Below, one piece after another: positions 1 to 8,572 of a stretch of DNA of 48,771 bases (position 1 is its first letter; the number at the start of each line of letters is the position of its first letter). The position numbers were made by a program, and so were the translations under genes. This stretch comes from Actinomycetes bacterium (GTDB taxonomy: Bacteria > Actinomycetota > Actinomycetes > Mycobacteriales > Mycobacteriaceae), in contig JAEYUQ010000014.1 of NCBI GenBank assembly GCA_023432405.1, forward strand, positions 1 through 48,771, read 5' to 3'. The notes beneath the pieces were generated by a model. The model saw nothing but the letters and a program-made list of their open reading frames with translations. It was not told the origin of the DNA and searched no databases.

Positions 1-1011
1 AGCAAGAACCACACCCACATAACCGATGATGGGGAAGGTGAGTGAGACGAGGTCTTTGAAACCAGCGAAGGAGAGTCCGAAGCCGATAATCACCGTGACA
101 GCAAACACAGGGAAGAAGCGGCGGGGGTGGGAGGCAGTGACGCGCTTACCCAGGGCGTAGAACATTCCCACCGCGGTGTTGTAGATCATGACGAAGATAA
201 CTACGGCCATAAAGGTGCCTGCCCAAGGGTGAACCGTACCCACGAGAGCCAGCATGGGCATATCTGCGGTGGCCACCTCATCGGCGTTGAGGTACAGGGA
301 CACCGTAGAGATAATGAGCAACAGTGCAAAGAAGCAACCTCCCAAGAGGCCACCGCGCCCGGCAGTTTTAGGATCGAGGTGGTTGCCACCAATCACCAGG
401 GACATAGACACGGCCGTCATTAAGGAGAGGCCCACGTAGTTCAAGGACGCAACAACCCAGTGCGAAATAGGATTGGCAGCCTGCGAAGCGGCTTGGTCTA
501 GCATGGCTGTATCTGCTGGAAGCTGTGTGACCAGGGAATATGCCCCGATAGCAAGGATAATGAGGATGAGTACCGGGGTCACGGCGCCAATCACGCTGGA
601 GAGCTTTTCAACATCCAGTAAACCTGACACTAAAACAAGTCCGGCCATAATGGTGGCGCCCACCCAGGTGGGGAGATTCCACTGCTGATTGAGGTTAGCT
701 CCAGCGCCAGCAAACATCACGAAGCCAATAGAGAACAGTGAAAAGATAATGGCTACATCCACAATTTTGGCGATGATGGGATGAAAGACACTATTGAACA
801 CCTTGGAGTGATCCCCAGCCAGGAAGTAGCTGCCCAGTTCCAAGGTGGAGATTCCAGCAATCAGCATGATGAGGGAGGCCAGCACGGCTCCCACCACACC
901 TATTTTGCCGAAGGACACGAAGTACTGAGTCATCTCCTGACCGGAAGCGAAGCCTGCGCCGACAATCAGTCCGACAAAAGACATCGCGATTCCTATGGAT
1001 TTCTTCCACAT
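1..1011 (-). CDS. YkvI-family integral membrane transporter-like protein (partial, C-terminus beyond window)
   Basis: The minus strand is open without a stop from the ATG at 1011 to the window edge (337 codons), so the C-terminal end is missing. The product starts MWKKSIGIAMSF and is almost entirely hydrophobic, with roughly nine to ten predicted membrane spans. An early GAGFASGQE segment (about residues 19-27) is typical of the YkvI group within the APC-like transporter superfamily; the substrate of that family is not known to me. The start is supported by GAGGTGG placed 5 nt upstream. It is transcribed divergently from cysS with about 114 nt between the two starts. The family call is good; any transport substrate would be a guess. 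Confidence 0.8.
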   Translation of the reverse strand, partial: MWKKSIGIAMSFVGLIVGAGFASGQEMTQYFVSFGKIGVVGAVLASLIMLIAGISTLELGSYFLAGDHSKVFNSVFHPIIAKIVDVAIIFSLFSIGFVMFAGAGANLNQQWNLPTWVGATIMAGLVLVSGLLDVEKLSSVIGAVTPVLILIILAIGAYSLVTQLPADTAMLDQAASQAANPISHWVVASLNYVGLSLMTAVSMSLVIGGNHLDPKTAGRGGLLGGCFFALLLIISTVSLYLNADEVATADMPMLALVGTVHPWAGTFMAVVIFVMIYNTAVGMFYALGKRVTASHPRRFFPVFAVTVIIGFGLSFAGFKDLVSLTFPIIGYVGVVLA

Positions 1012-1113
1012 GAGAACCACCTCAAACATATAAATGAAACAAAATCTATAGAGTTCCAGCATACTGATTCACGGCGCAGATCCTGTGGATGCGTTCCTGG
1101 AAAAGTCATTGGT

Positions 1114-1119
1114 TACACT
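1114..1119 (+). promoter_or_regulatory. -10 element of cysS (likely leaderless)
   Basis: TACACT lies exactly 6 nt before the GTG start of cysS and no Shine-Dalgarno sequence is visible. This spacing places the transcription start at or beside the GTG. The same arrangement recurs before several genes in this window. Inference from sequence only. Confidence 0.5.
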
Positions 1120-1125
1120 GAGCGA

Positions 1126-2508
1126 GTGACTTTGAGAATTTTCGACTCTGAAACCCGCACCTTGAGGGACTTTATTCCCGTTCGTCCAGGACACGCCTCT
1201 GTCTATGTGTGTGGTGCCACGGTTCAGGCGATTCCGCATATTGGCCATGTTCGTTCAGGGGTGGCCTTCGATATCTTGCGCAACTGGCTGGAGGCCAAAG
1301 GCTATGAGGTTGCTTTTGTGCGGAATGTCACAAACATTGACGATAAAATTCTCGCAAAAGCTGCCGAGCACGATTGCCCCTGGTGGGAGTGGGCTGCCAC
1401 CCATGAGCGCGCGTTCCAGGAGGCCTATCGGCTTTTGGGAGTGCGTCCGCCCTCCATTGAACCCCGTGCAACTGGGCACATCACAGAGATGGTTGCTTAT
1501 ATGCAGCGGATCATAGATAACGGTCACGGCTATGCCGCTGATGGAAACGTGTACTGCTCTCCTAGCACCTTGTCTGATTACGGACAGCTCTCTGGGCAAA
1601 AACTCGATGAGGTGGATCAGGGGGAGTCGGCTGGAACTGGGAAACGGGACCCCCGAGACTTCACGATGTGGAAGGCAGCGAAACCAGGCGAGCCCTCCTG
1701 GCCTACCCCTTGGGGGCCGGGGCGTCCGGGATGGCATATTGAATGCACTGCTATGTCCACCACGTACTTAGGTGGTCAGTTCGATATTCACGGTGGTGGT
1801 TTGGACTTGAAATTCCCCCACCATGAAAATGAGCGGGCTCAAGCCCACGCCGCAGGCGACAAGTTTGCTAACTATTGGATGCACAACGGCTGGGTCACAA
1901 TGGCAGGGGAGAAGATGTCTAAGTCCCTTGGCAATGTGCTATCCGTCTCAAACATTCTCACAATGGTGCGCCCAGTAGAGTTGCGCTATTACCTGGGCTC
2001 AGCCCACTACCGTTCCCACCTGGAGTACTCCGAGCAGTCTCTGACAGAAGCTGCCGCAGCATACCGTCGCATTGAGGACTTTCTCACACGAGTAGGTCCG
2101 GTGGCCGTGGGAACCAGAACGCCGGAATTTGACGCAGCCCTTGACGACGATCTCGGTGTTCCAGCTGCTCTTGCAGAGATTCACCAGGCTGTGCGAGCGG
2201 GAAATACAGCACTCTCGGCGGGGGATCGGCACACAGCAGAAGAGATAGCGGCGTCGATAAGGGCTATGACGGCTGTACTGGGTGTGGACCCGCAGTCAGA
2301 AACCTGGGCTGACAGTAGCGGGAAGAGTGATGCTGCGCTCAGGGCTTTGGATCGTGTGGTGCGTGCAGAGCTGGAGGAACGCCAGGAGGCACGTGCCAGG
2401 AAGGATTGGGCTGCTGCCGATGCTGTGCGGGATCGGCTTGCGGCGGCAGGGATTGTGGTAAAGGATTCCGCTGAGGGATCCGAGTGGAGTTTAGCGGAGG
2501 AGTCCTAA
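1126..2508 (+). CDS. cysS: Cysteine-tRNA ligase
   Basis: Class I aminoacyl-tRNA synthetase that charges tRNA-Cys in the cytoplasm. The 460-residue product has the usual family length. It shows the HIGH-type signature as PHIGH about 30 residues from the start, KMSKS as EKMSKSLGN near residue 265, and likely zinc ligands in YVCGAT, WHIECT and HHENE. The frame is open back to 781, but the first 115 codons of that extension have no family resemblance and overlap the divergent YkvI-like gene. The GTG at 1126 gives MTLRIFDSETRT, a normal CysRS N-terminus. The related mycothiol ligase MshC is shorter (about 410 residues); adjacency to rlmB also favours CysRS. rlmB starts directly after the TAA, so the two are cotranscribed. 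Confidence 0.95.
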   Translation: MTLRIFDSETRTLRDFIPVRPGHASVYVCGATVQAIPHIGHVRSGVAFDILRNWLEAKGYEVAFVRNVTNIDDKILAKAAEHDCPWWEWAATHERAFQEAYRLLGVRPPSIEPRATGHITEMVAYMQRIIDNGHGYAADGNVYCSPSTLSDYGQLSGQKLDEVDQGESAGTGKRDPRDFTMWKAAKPGEPSWPTPWGPGRPGWHIECTAMSTTYLGGQFDIHGGGLDLKFPHHENERAQAHAAGDKFANYWMHNGWVTMAGEKMSKSLGNVLSVSNILTMVRPVELRYYLGSAHYRSHLEYSEQSLTEAAAAYRRIEDFLTRVGPVAVGTRTPEFDAALDDDLGVPAALAEIHQAVRAGNTALSAGDRHTAEEIAASIRAMTAVLGVDPQSETWADSSGKSDAALRALDRVVRAELEERQEARARKDWAAADAVRDRLAAAGIVVKDSAEGSEWSLAEES

Positions 2509-3465
2509 ATGCCCGGTAACGGTAGCCAGCACCGCGGTGTGCGAAAGTCCCAGAAGAAAGGCCCTTCTAAAGGCTCGGGAGGCTTGAATAGGAAGGGCTT
2601 GCGGGGGAAGGGGCCCACACCCAAGGCGGAGAATCGCCCCTACCATGCCGCCTATAAACGCAAGCAGGAGAATGATCGGAGAAACAGCGGGCGCCATATC
2701 CAGGAAAAGCCGGATATGGTGGTGGGGCGCAATCCAGTGGTGGAATGCCTCCATGCCAACGCTCCGGCCAGCCAGTTGTATGTGGCTTTGGGTACCAAGG
2801 ATGATCCGCGTCTGACAGAGGCCGTGCGTTTGGCTCACTCGCGCAACATTCCCATCAGTGAGGTGGATCGCTTTTACCTGGATCAATTGACAGGAAATAG
2901 TCTTCACCAGGGTATTGGGCTGGTGGTGGAGCCCTATTCCTACACTGATGTTCATGCCCTTATGAGCGCCTCCCACGACGGCACTCCTGGGCTTGTGGTG
3001 GTGCTGGACAACATTACGGATCCCCGGAACCTGGGTGCGGTGATTAGGTCAGTGGCAGCCTTTGGGGGGCACGGCGTTGTTATTCCTGAACGACGTTCCG
3101 CCGCCGTTACCGCTGTAGCCTGGCGTTCTTCGGCTGGGATGGCGGCGCGTGTTCCGGTGGCGCGTGCTACGAATCTCACCCGCACTGTGAAAGAGTTTCA
3201 GAAACAAGGGTTTCAGGTGGTGGGGTTGGACGCCGGTGGGGATCACACTTTAGATACCTATGACGGCACCACACCCACGGTGATTGTGGTTGGCTCCGAG
3301 GGGAAGGGGCTTTCTCGGCTGGTGCGTGAGACCTGTGACTCCATCATGGCTATTCCTATGGCGCCGGGGGTGGAGAGCTTGAATGCCTCAGTGGCTGCCG
3401 GTGTGGTACTCAGCGAGTTTGCTCGTCAGCGCCGTAGTGCCTCTACTGCGCGGCACAGCAAATAG
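2509..3465 (+). CDS. rlmB: 23S rRNA (guanosine-2'-O-)-methyltransferase RlmB (TrmH/SpoU family)
   Basis: SPOUT-class methyltransferase expected to 2'-O-methylate a guanosine of 23S rRNA. It has a basic, Gly/Lys-rich N-terminal extension of about 60 residues, a substrate-binding domain (VVGRNPVVECL, about residues 66-76), and the SpoU motifs NITDPRNLGAVIRS, VGSEGKGLS and the knot motif IPMAPGVESLNAS. The 318-residue length fits actinobacterial members. The ATG follows the cysS TAA with no gap, so translation is probably coupled. Its last 40 nt overlap the 3' end of the convergent metal-transporter permease gene. The exact rRNA target (E. coli G2251 equivalent) is inferred from the family. Confidence 0.92.
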   Translation: MPGNGSQHRGVRKSQKKGPSKGSGGLNRKGLRGKGPTPKAENRPYHAAYKRKQENDRRNSGRHIQEKPDMVVGRNPVVECLHANAPASQLYVALGTKDDPRLTEAVRLAHSRNIPISEVDRFYLDQLTGNSLHQGIGLVVEPYSYTDVHALMSASHDGTPGLVVVLDNITDPRNLGAVIRSVAAFGGHGVVIPERRSAAVTAVAWRSSAGMAARVPVARATNLTRTVKEFQKQGFQVVGLDAGGDHTLDTYDGTTPTVIVVGSEGKGLSRLVRETCDSIMAIPMAPGVESLNASVAAGVVLSEFARQRRSASTARHSK

Positions 3466-4259
3466 ATCACAAAGCTGAGAGTTGCAACAAAGACAGACAC
3501 GGGGAGTCCTGGTGCCAGGGAGAGCACCAGCCCGCCGACGGCGGAGATTTCAGCAAAAAGAACAGACCAGAAGATAGCCGCGGTGGGGGAGTTTGTGATG
3601 TGAACGGCTGCGGCTCCTGGGGTGATAAGGAGTGCCATCACCAGGAGCGCGCCCACTATCTGAACAGATTGGGCGGCGGTGAGTCCCACAAGCACGGCGA
3701 AAACCACCGAGAGAAGATTCACTTTGATGCCCATCGCTTGAGCCATCACGGCGTCGGCAGAGGCGAAAAGGAGTGGGCGCCACAGCAGGGCAATAATGCC
3801 TACGACGAGGACAGTAACCACCCCGAGAAGAAGCGTGGAGCTGCCTGAGACACCCACAATTTGTCCCGTGAGAAGTGCCATTGCTGTGGTGGAGTTGCCG
3901 GGATAGAGGTGGATGAAGAGGACGGCAAGCCCCAGTCCAAAACTCATCACTACGCCGATGGTGGCGTCCTGTTGTTGTTTGAGCCCAAGGAGAGCCAGCA
4001 AGAGGGCGGCCAGCATGGAGCCAATCACTGCTCCAGCGCCAATGTTGATTCCGCCCAGAAGGGCGGCTGCCGCACCCATGAGCGCAAGTTCTGAGGTGGC
4101 GTGGACAGAAAAGGACATCTGGCGCAACACAATCAGGGGAGCCATGACCCCAGAAAGAACTCCCAAAATAGCCGAGGCCACTAGAGCCTGCTGCACAAAA
4201 TCCACACCCAGGAGGTAGCTGGTGTCCTGCACCCAGCTGAGGTTGCCAATCCACTGCAT
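3426..4259 (-). CDS. Metal ABC transporter permease (ZnuB/MntB type)
   Basis: Membrane subunit of an ABC-3 family importer for zinc or manganese. The 277-residue product has about eight hydrophobic spans and the family segments QQALVASAILGVLSGVMAPL near the N-terminus and GALLVMALLITPGAAA near residues 203-218. Its ATG follows the TAG of the ATPase gene directly, so it is the last gene of a three-gene transporter operon (binding protein, ATPase, permease). The gene ends inside rlmB, with a 40-nt tail-to-tail overlap. Sequence does not separate Zn from Mn as the substrate. Confidence 0.92.
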   Translation of the reverse strand: MQWIGNLSWVQDTSYLLGVDFVQQALVASAILGVLSGVMAPLIVLRQMSFSVHATSELALMGAAAALLGGINIGAGAVIGSMLAALLLALLGLKQQQDATIGVVMSFGLGLAVLFIHLYPGNSTTAMALLTGQIVGVSGSSTLLLGVVTVLVVGIIALLWRPLLFASADAVMAQAMGIKVNLLSVVFAVLVGLTAAQSVQIVGALLVMALLITPGAAAVHITNSPTAAIFWSVLFAEISAVGGLVLSLAPGLPVSVFVATLSFVIYLLCRAVEALRR

Positions 4260-4961
4260 CTACACCACCACCACGCGATTCCCCACACGAACCACATCTA
4301 CGTGGGTGCCGTATAGCTCTGAGAGCACCTCGGAATTCATCACCTCAGCAACCGTTCCCACACTATGCCCCTTCGGCCCCAGGTAGAGGATTCGATCCAC
4401 CACACCCATCACCGGGGTGAGGCTATGGGTGACAAACACAACAGAACAACCTTTTACTTGGCGACGCCGCTCTAAGCGCTGCACAGTCTCCTGCTGGCGC
4501 GCCATATCCAGGCTCAGAAGGGGCTCGTCACACAGTAGAAGCTCCGGGTCCGTGGCCAGAGCCTGTGCCTGGCGAATAAGCTGCTGCTGGCCGCCGGATA
4601 ATGCCCCCACTCGCAGATGGGCGAATTGCTCAGCGCCCACCTCAGCGAGAAGTTCATCAACGTCGTGGGAGGCAGGGCTTCTATGGCGCACAATGCCGTG
4701 GCTTAAGGCTAAGGACACTAAGTCCCTGGCGCGCAGCGGCAGGCTCGGGGAAAACATTGTCTGTTGGGGGATATAGCCCCGCCGCGCCGTGCAGTCAATG
4801 CTGCCCTGATCCAAAGACAGCTCTCCCATCATGGCGCGCAGCAGAGTGGATTTCCCCACTCCATTGGGGCCAAGGATTGCCAGGAACTCTCCCCGTTCTA
4901 TGGTCAGGGTGAGGTGGGACCACAGCGGGGTGATAGCGGCGTCGTTCAGGGAGAGGAGCAC
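4260..4961 (-). CDS. Metal ABC transporter ATP-binding protein (ZnuC/MntA type)
   Basis: ATPase subunit energising the neighbouring permease. Walker A is GPNGVGKST (about residues 33-41), the ABC signature is LSGGQQQ, Walker B is LLLCDEPLLSLD and the switch histidine is in FVTHS. The 233-residue length is normal. The start codon is GTG at 4961, 11 nt after the stop of the binding-protein gene. Its stop abuts the permease ATG. All three genes are on the minus strand. Confidence 0.92.
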   Translation of the reverse strand: MLLSLNDAAITPLWSHLTLTIERGEFLAILGPNGVGKSTLLRAMMGELSLDQGSIDCTARRGYIPQQTMFSPSLPLRARDLVSLALSHGIVRHRSPASHDVDELLAEVGAEQFAHLRVGALSGGQQQLIRQAQALATDPELLLCDEPLLSLDMARQQETVQRLERRRQVKGCSVVFVTHSLTPVMGVVDRILYLGPKGHSVGTVAEVMNSEVLSELYGTHVDVVRVGNRVVVV

Positions 4962-4972
4962 AGCAATTCAGC

Positions 4973-5836
4973 CTAGCTCTGGACAGCGTGCTGGAGGTTC
5001 TCCACATTCTGAGACATGAAATCCAAGTAGCTTTCTCCGGCGGCGGGGGTTTCTTTCATCTCCACCACGGGCACGCCGGCTTCAGCGGCAGCGTCTCGAA
5101 AACGTACAGCCACATCCGTTTCAGCCTGGGGGTTGAAAATCAGCACATCAATCTTTCCGCTTCTCAAGGCTTCCAAGAACTCTGCCACATCTGAGGCGGC
5201 AGGTTCAGACTCATCCTCAGCAGCATTGCGATACCCCTCAGGAGTGACATCCTGGAGGGGGCTGGCACCCAGGAGATACTCCGCAATAGGTTCCGTTGCT
5301 GCCGAGGACTTCTGAGGAAGTGTGCTCAGCTGGTCTTTGAGAGCGTGGAGCTTTTGGGTGAAGGCTGCAGCGTCAGTGCTCACGGAGCTGTCTTTCTTCT
5401 TCACCTGGGTTTCAATCTGTTGAGCTACTTCTGAAACCTTGTCCAGGTCATACCAGACGTGGGGGTTGGTGGTTCCGTCATCTTTTAAGGGAAGTGCATG
5501 AATAATACGGTCTTGATCCGTGAAGGCACGCGATAACCACGCATCCAGATTGCCTCCGCCTAGCACCACCAGATCAGCTTCTTTGGCCTTGGCCAGGTCT
5601 TTGGCCGAGGGGGAGAAACTGTGGGGATCCACGCTATCCCCATTGATAATCGGGGTGATGGTGACGTTGTCAGAGGTAATGACCTCATCGGCAATATCGG
5701 ACCACACATTCGTGGAGGTCACGATGGACAGCGCGGAATCGTCGGAATCTGCGGAGGAGCAGGCAATCAGTCCGACGCTTGTCAGAGCGCACGCGGCTAC
5801 GGTAGCAATGCTGGAACGAAGGGAGGTCATACGCAT
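4973..5836 (-). CDS. Metal ABC transporter substrate-binding lipoprotein (ZnuA/TroA family)
   Basis: Surface-anchored metal-binding protein that delivers Zn or Mn to the permease. The N-terminus is a lipoprotein signal ending in the lipobox GLIAC (Cys about residue 26). The segments VDPHSFSPSAKDL and DLVVLGGGNLDAWL are typical of cluster A-I metal-binding proteins, and NPHVWYD supplies a second metal-ligand histidine. Length is 287 residues; an in-frame ATG two codons later could also start it. Just upstream, 5840-5869 contains an imperfect inverted repeat (GACA...TTCC...GGAA...TGTC read on the minus strand) that could be a metalloregulator operator, though it does not match a Zur, DtxR or MntR consensus I can state. 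It lies 35 nt after otsB. Confidence 0.9.
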   Translation of the reverse strand: MRMTSLRSSIATVAACALTSVGLIACSSADSDDSALSIVTSTNVWSDIADEVITSDNVTITPIINGDSVDPHSFSPSAKDLAKAKEADLVVLGGGNLDAWLSRAFTDQDRIIHALPLKDDGTTNPHVWYDLDKVSEVAQQIETQVKKKDSSVSTDAAAFTQKLHALKDQLSTLPQKSSAATEPIAEYLLGASPLQDVTPEGYRNAAEDESEPAASDVAEFLEALRSGKIDVLIFNPQAETDVAVRFRDAAAEAGVPVVEMKETPAAGESYLDFMSQNVENLQHAVQS

Positions 5837-5871
5837 ACGGACATTCCAACACTAATGGAAAGTGATGTCAA

Positions 5872-6660
5872 TTAATGTGTGGGGGGGGTGGACAGCGAAG
5901 CGCCTAACCTCGCGCGTTCATCAGCTAAGCGTTGCAATACCGTGGCGACGCCGTGCGTATCGGCAACGCGAAAACCTGCGGCAGTATCCCCTGCACCTAC
6001 CTTGATTCCGAGGTCCTGCGCGGGGTTCAAGACTTGGAAAGCTGTCTCATCTGTGGTGTCATCTCCCAGGAACACCGTGGAGGTGGGGTGGGTGCGGTGA
6101 ATCAACTCCGTCAGCCAGGAGCCCTTCGTGGACGAGGACACAGAGTACTCGATGGCCTGCTTCACAGCATGGGTGCTTACCCCAGGCACAGAAATCTGGG
6201 CGGCTTCCGCCATAACTTGCTGAGCCAACGCTGGATTGTGCTTATGGAGAGCCCGGACGTGAATGGCACGCTGAAACACTTTCTGCTCCAGGGTGGCTTC
6301 AGGGAAACGAGCCAAGAGTTTTTCCAGTTGGGTGTCTAAATGGGAGAGCGCCTCGTGCTGTTGAGGTGTCACGACGGCATCGTGCCCCTCCGTTTCAGCG
6401 CCGTGGGATCCAGCTAAAACCACGGGACTGCGCAGGGGTTGGACCTTTTTTAACCCGGCCACATGGCGTCCAGACAGCAGAGCAACGGTGGTGTTGGGCA
6501 TAGCGGCAAGCCGTTCTAAGGCGTGCAGTGAATCCTGGTTAATGGGCACGGCATAAATATCTTCAGCAAATTCGGCAAGAGTGCCGTCAAAATCGGAGAC
6601 CACCAACAGATGTGCAGTACCTGCCACCTGACACACACGTTCCTTAAGGCTTTCAATCAT
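5872..6660 (-). CDS. otsB: Trehalose-6-phosphate phosphatase
   Basis: HAD-superfamily phosphatase that dephosphorylates trehalose 6-phosphate to trehalose, the second step after OtsA. The nucleophile motif is VSDFDGTL near residue 20, motif II is in ALLSGR, and the C-terminal acidic motif is LGDDTTDETAF. The open frame extends 31 codons upstream, but MIESLKERV from the ATG at 6660 gives the normal family length (262 residues) and places DxDxT near the N-terminus. TAGGCT lies 7 nt before this ATG, so the gene may have its own leaderless promoter although it sits downstream of otsA and the lipoprotein gene on the same strand. Confidence 0.92.
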   Translation of the reverse strand: MIESLKERVCQVAGTAHLLVVSDFDGTLAEFAEDIYAVPINQDSLHALERLAAMPNTTVALLSGRHVAGLKKVQPLRSPVVLAGSHGAETEGHDAVVTPQQHEALSHLDTQLEKLLARFPEATLEQKVFQRAIHVRALHKHNPALAQQVMAEAAQISVPGVSTHAVKQAIEYSVSSSTKGSWLTELIHRTHPTSTVFLGDDTTDETAFQVLNPAQDLGIKVGAGDTAAGFRVADTHGVATVLQRLADERARLGASLSTPPTH

Positions 6661-6667
6661 GTTGCCT

Positions 6668-6673
6668 AGCCTA
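6668..6673 (-). promoter_or_regulatory. Candidate -10 element of otsB
   Basis: TAGGCT on the minus strand, 7 nt before the chosen ATG and matching the TANNNT pattern of actinobacterial -10 elements. No convincing -35 is seen. It supports the shorter otsB start and separate transcription from otsA. Low to moderate certainty. Confidence 0.4.
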
Positions 6674-6724
6674 TGCTCTCGAGGCTGTGATGAGGGCGCG
6701 CGGCGTCGTAAAGGTACTGCGACA

Positions 6725-6764
6725 AGAAGCGCTACTCCAGAGGTAGTGCACAAAGAAGCGCTAC
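6725..6764. repeat. Pair of 11-bp direct repeats upstream of otsB
   Basis: AGAAGCGCTAC occurs at 6725-6735 and again at 6754-6764, a 29-bp period, in the 107-nt gap between the lipoprotein gene and otsB. Each copy contains the self-complementary AGCGCT. The second copy stops just before the lipoprotein stop codon. A role as a transcription-factor site for otsB is possible but unproven. Confidence 0.6.
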
Positions 6765-6767
6765 GCC

Positions 6768-7289
6768 TTAGCCTGCAATGGTACTCAGCCGAAGGGAGGC
6801 TGTGGTGACCTGATCGCCGTCCTTCACCGTTAAGGTTGCGTCCTGCGTCCCGTGAAGGCTCACAGTGAGAGTCTGCGTGAAGAGTCTGAGAAGATTGTCA
6901 TGGACAAACTGCTTCATTCCGGTGCAGGAACTGTTAATCTCCCCCACCTGGAGATTCCCAAAGCTAACGGTGTTGTTGTGGTAGCTCACCGTGGCCTGAA
7001 TAGGTGCGCAACCTGTGGTGATAACAGCTGAGCGCTGGCCAAAGGCAATGCTTGCCCCTGTAGGAGTTACTGCTGGATCCTCGGGGGTGAGGTACATCTG
7101 TGTGATAGCCCACTGTGTTTCAGCTAACGGGTATTCCTGCGAAGTGCTGCAACCGCTGAGAGCAAAGCAGGTGCTCAGCAGGAGAGCCGCACCTGCCAGG
7201 CGAGATGTTCGATTCTGTCCGGCAAAGAACTTCCGATCCCCGTGGCCTCTGCGTCTGCCACGTTCGAGATGTGAACTACGTGTTGTCAT
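6768..7289 (-). CDS. Small secreted lipoprotein of unknown function, between otsA and otsB
   Basis: Predicted 173-residue lipoprotein. A basic N-terminal stretch of about 35 residues precedes a hydrophobic segment ending in the lipobox ALSGC, so the mature protein should be lipid-anchored outside the membrane. The mature part has two further cysteines (TTGC and SSC) that could form a disulfide, and beta-rich polar sequence loosely like META/HslJ-type lipoproteins. I do not recognise the family with confidence. The ATG at 7289 overlaps the otsA TGA as ATGA, which argues for translational coupling and for this start over the longer open frame. Position between otsA and otsB suggests an envelope role, which is inference. 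Confidence 0.75.
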   Translation of the reverse strand: MTTRSSHLERGRRRGHGDRKFFAGQNRTSRLAGAALLLSTCFALSGCSTSQEYPLAETQWAITQMYLTPEDPAVTPTGASIAFGQRSAVITTGCAPIQATVSYHNNTVSFGNLQVGEINSSCTGMKQFVHDNLLRLFTQTLTVSLHGTQDATLTVKDGDQVTTASLRLSTIAG

Positions 7290-8569
7290 GCAGACTCCAA
7301 GGCGGTCAGGAACGTATTGGCCCACAGATGAACATCGTGAGTATGAACATACTGGTACATGGCTTGCATACGCGCGCGCGCCTGAGGGGTGCCACGAGAT
7401 GCTATGGCGTCTCGGATAGCAATTTTGATGGACTCCACATCATAGGGGTTACACAGATGAGCTTGGGTTAGCTCCTCGGCAGCCCCTGCAAACTCTGAGA
7501 GAACCAGTGCTCCGGAGCCGTCCTCATGGCAACTCACATACTCCTTGGACACCAGATTCATGCCATCTTTGAAAGGAGTCACCAGCATGACATCTGCAAT
7601 GTCATAAAACACCCGAAGCTCGGATTTCGGAAGAGAGCGGTGCAGATAATGAACCACTGGGGTGCCCACCTGCCCAAAACGCCCATTAATGCGTCCAGCT
7701 GCTTCTTCCACCCGGGAACGCTCACGTTGATAGCCTGAAATCCGCTCACGGGACGGTGTAGCAATCTGAATGAGCGCAGTATCCTGCAGTCCCTCCTCTA
7801 AGAGCTCCTCAAAGGCGTGAAGACGCTGCAAAATCCCCTTGGTATAGTCCAGCCGATCCACTCCCAACAACACTGTGCCTGGAAGCTGTGAGCGTTGAAG
7901 CTGTGCCGCCTGTGCGTCCCGTGGCCCCAGAGACGAGGTATCAATGGAAATGGGGAAAGCACGAGCCTGCGTAAGACCTAGTTTCCTCAGGTGAGCCGCA
8001 TAGCTTTCAATGTGACAGCCAATGAGGTTGGCTCCCTGCAGTCCTTGAAGAATGTTCTCTCGCCACGGCAACTGGCGGAACAAATCCACATCAGGAAATG
8101 GTATATGCAGGAAGAAACCAATTTTCAGATCTGGCCTCAGTTCTCTGAGGAGTCCCGGTAACAGTTGGAGCTGATAATCCTGAATCCACACTGTTGCCCC
8201 AGGAGCAGCTACCTGAGCGACGGCTCCCGCAAACTTACGGTTGACTGAGAGATAGGACGCCCACCAGGAGCGGTGATACTCCGGAGTGACAATGAGATCG
8301 TGGTACAACGGCCAGAGCGTTGCATTGCAAAAGCCTTCGTAGTATTCCTGAAAATCTTTGCTGGAGAGATCTACTGGAACCAAATCAATGCCGTGGGTGT
8401 GAAAAGGTTCCTCGTGGACATCGGGAGCCCCCAGCCACCCCACCCAACAGCCGTGCCTCTCTTGGAGAGCAGGTTGTAAAGCAGAAACTAATCCCCCTGG
8501 TGATGGGGTGCGATCAGCGTCAACGGGGAGGCGATTAGCCACCACTACCAGATCGCTCTTCCCACTCAT
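7286..8569 (-). CDS. otsA: Trehalose-6-phosphate synthase, short form
   Basis: GT20 glycosyltransferase making trehalose 6-phosphate from a nucleotide-glucose donor and glucose 6-phosphate. Visible motifs: VVVANRLPVD at the N-terminus, the donor loop SPGGLVSAL, WVQDYQ-type motif (here WIQDYQLQLLPG), FFLHIPFP, GVDRLDYTKG and DGMNLVSKEY, followed by VLSEFAGAA. It has 427 residues, whereas mycobacterial and corynebacterial OtsA are usually about 480-500. The shortening falls between ANLIGCHIESYAAHLRK and AFPISID, where relatives carry a long insertion; all catalytic motifs remain. It starts 3 nt after the histone-like gene and overlaps the next lipoprotein gene by ATGA. Confidence 0.95.
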   Translation of the reverse strand: MSGKSDLVVVANRLPVDADRTPSPGGLVSALQPALQERHGCWVGWLGAPDVHEEPFHTHGIDLVPVDLSSKDFQEYYEGFCNATLWPLYHDLIVTPEYHRSWWASYLSVNRKFAGAVAQVAAPGATVWIQDYQLQLLPGLLRELRPDLKIGFFLHIPFPDVDLFRQLPWRENILQGLQGANLIGCHIESYAAHLRKLGLTQARAFPISIDTSSLGPRDAQAAQLQRSQLPGTVLLGVDRLDYTKGILQRLHAFEELLEEGLQDTALIQIATPSRERISGYQRERSRVEEAAGRINGRFGQVGTPVVHYLHRSLPKSELRVFYDIADVMLVTPFKDGMNLVSKEYVSCHEDGSGALVLSEFAGAAEELTQAHLCNPYDVESIKIAIRDAIASRGTPQARARMQAMYQYVHTHDVHLWANTFLTALESA

Positions 8570-8572
8570 GCT

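Noticed and set aside
781..1125. N-terminal extension of the cysS reading frame by 115 codons
   Set aside because: It overlaps the divergent YkvI-like gene, has no synthetase resemblance, and GTG 1126 with a -10 hexamer 6 nt upstream gives a normal CysRS start.
5840..5869. Zur or DtxR box before the metal-binding lipoprotein gene
   Set aside because: The imperfect inverted repeat does not match a consensus I can state; kept only as a remark in the gene entry.
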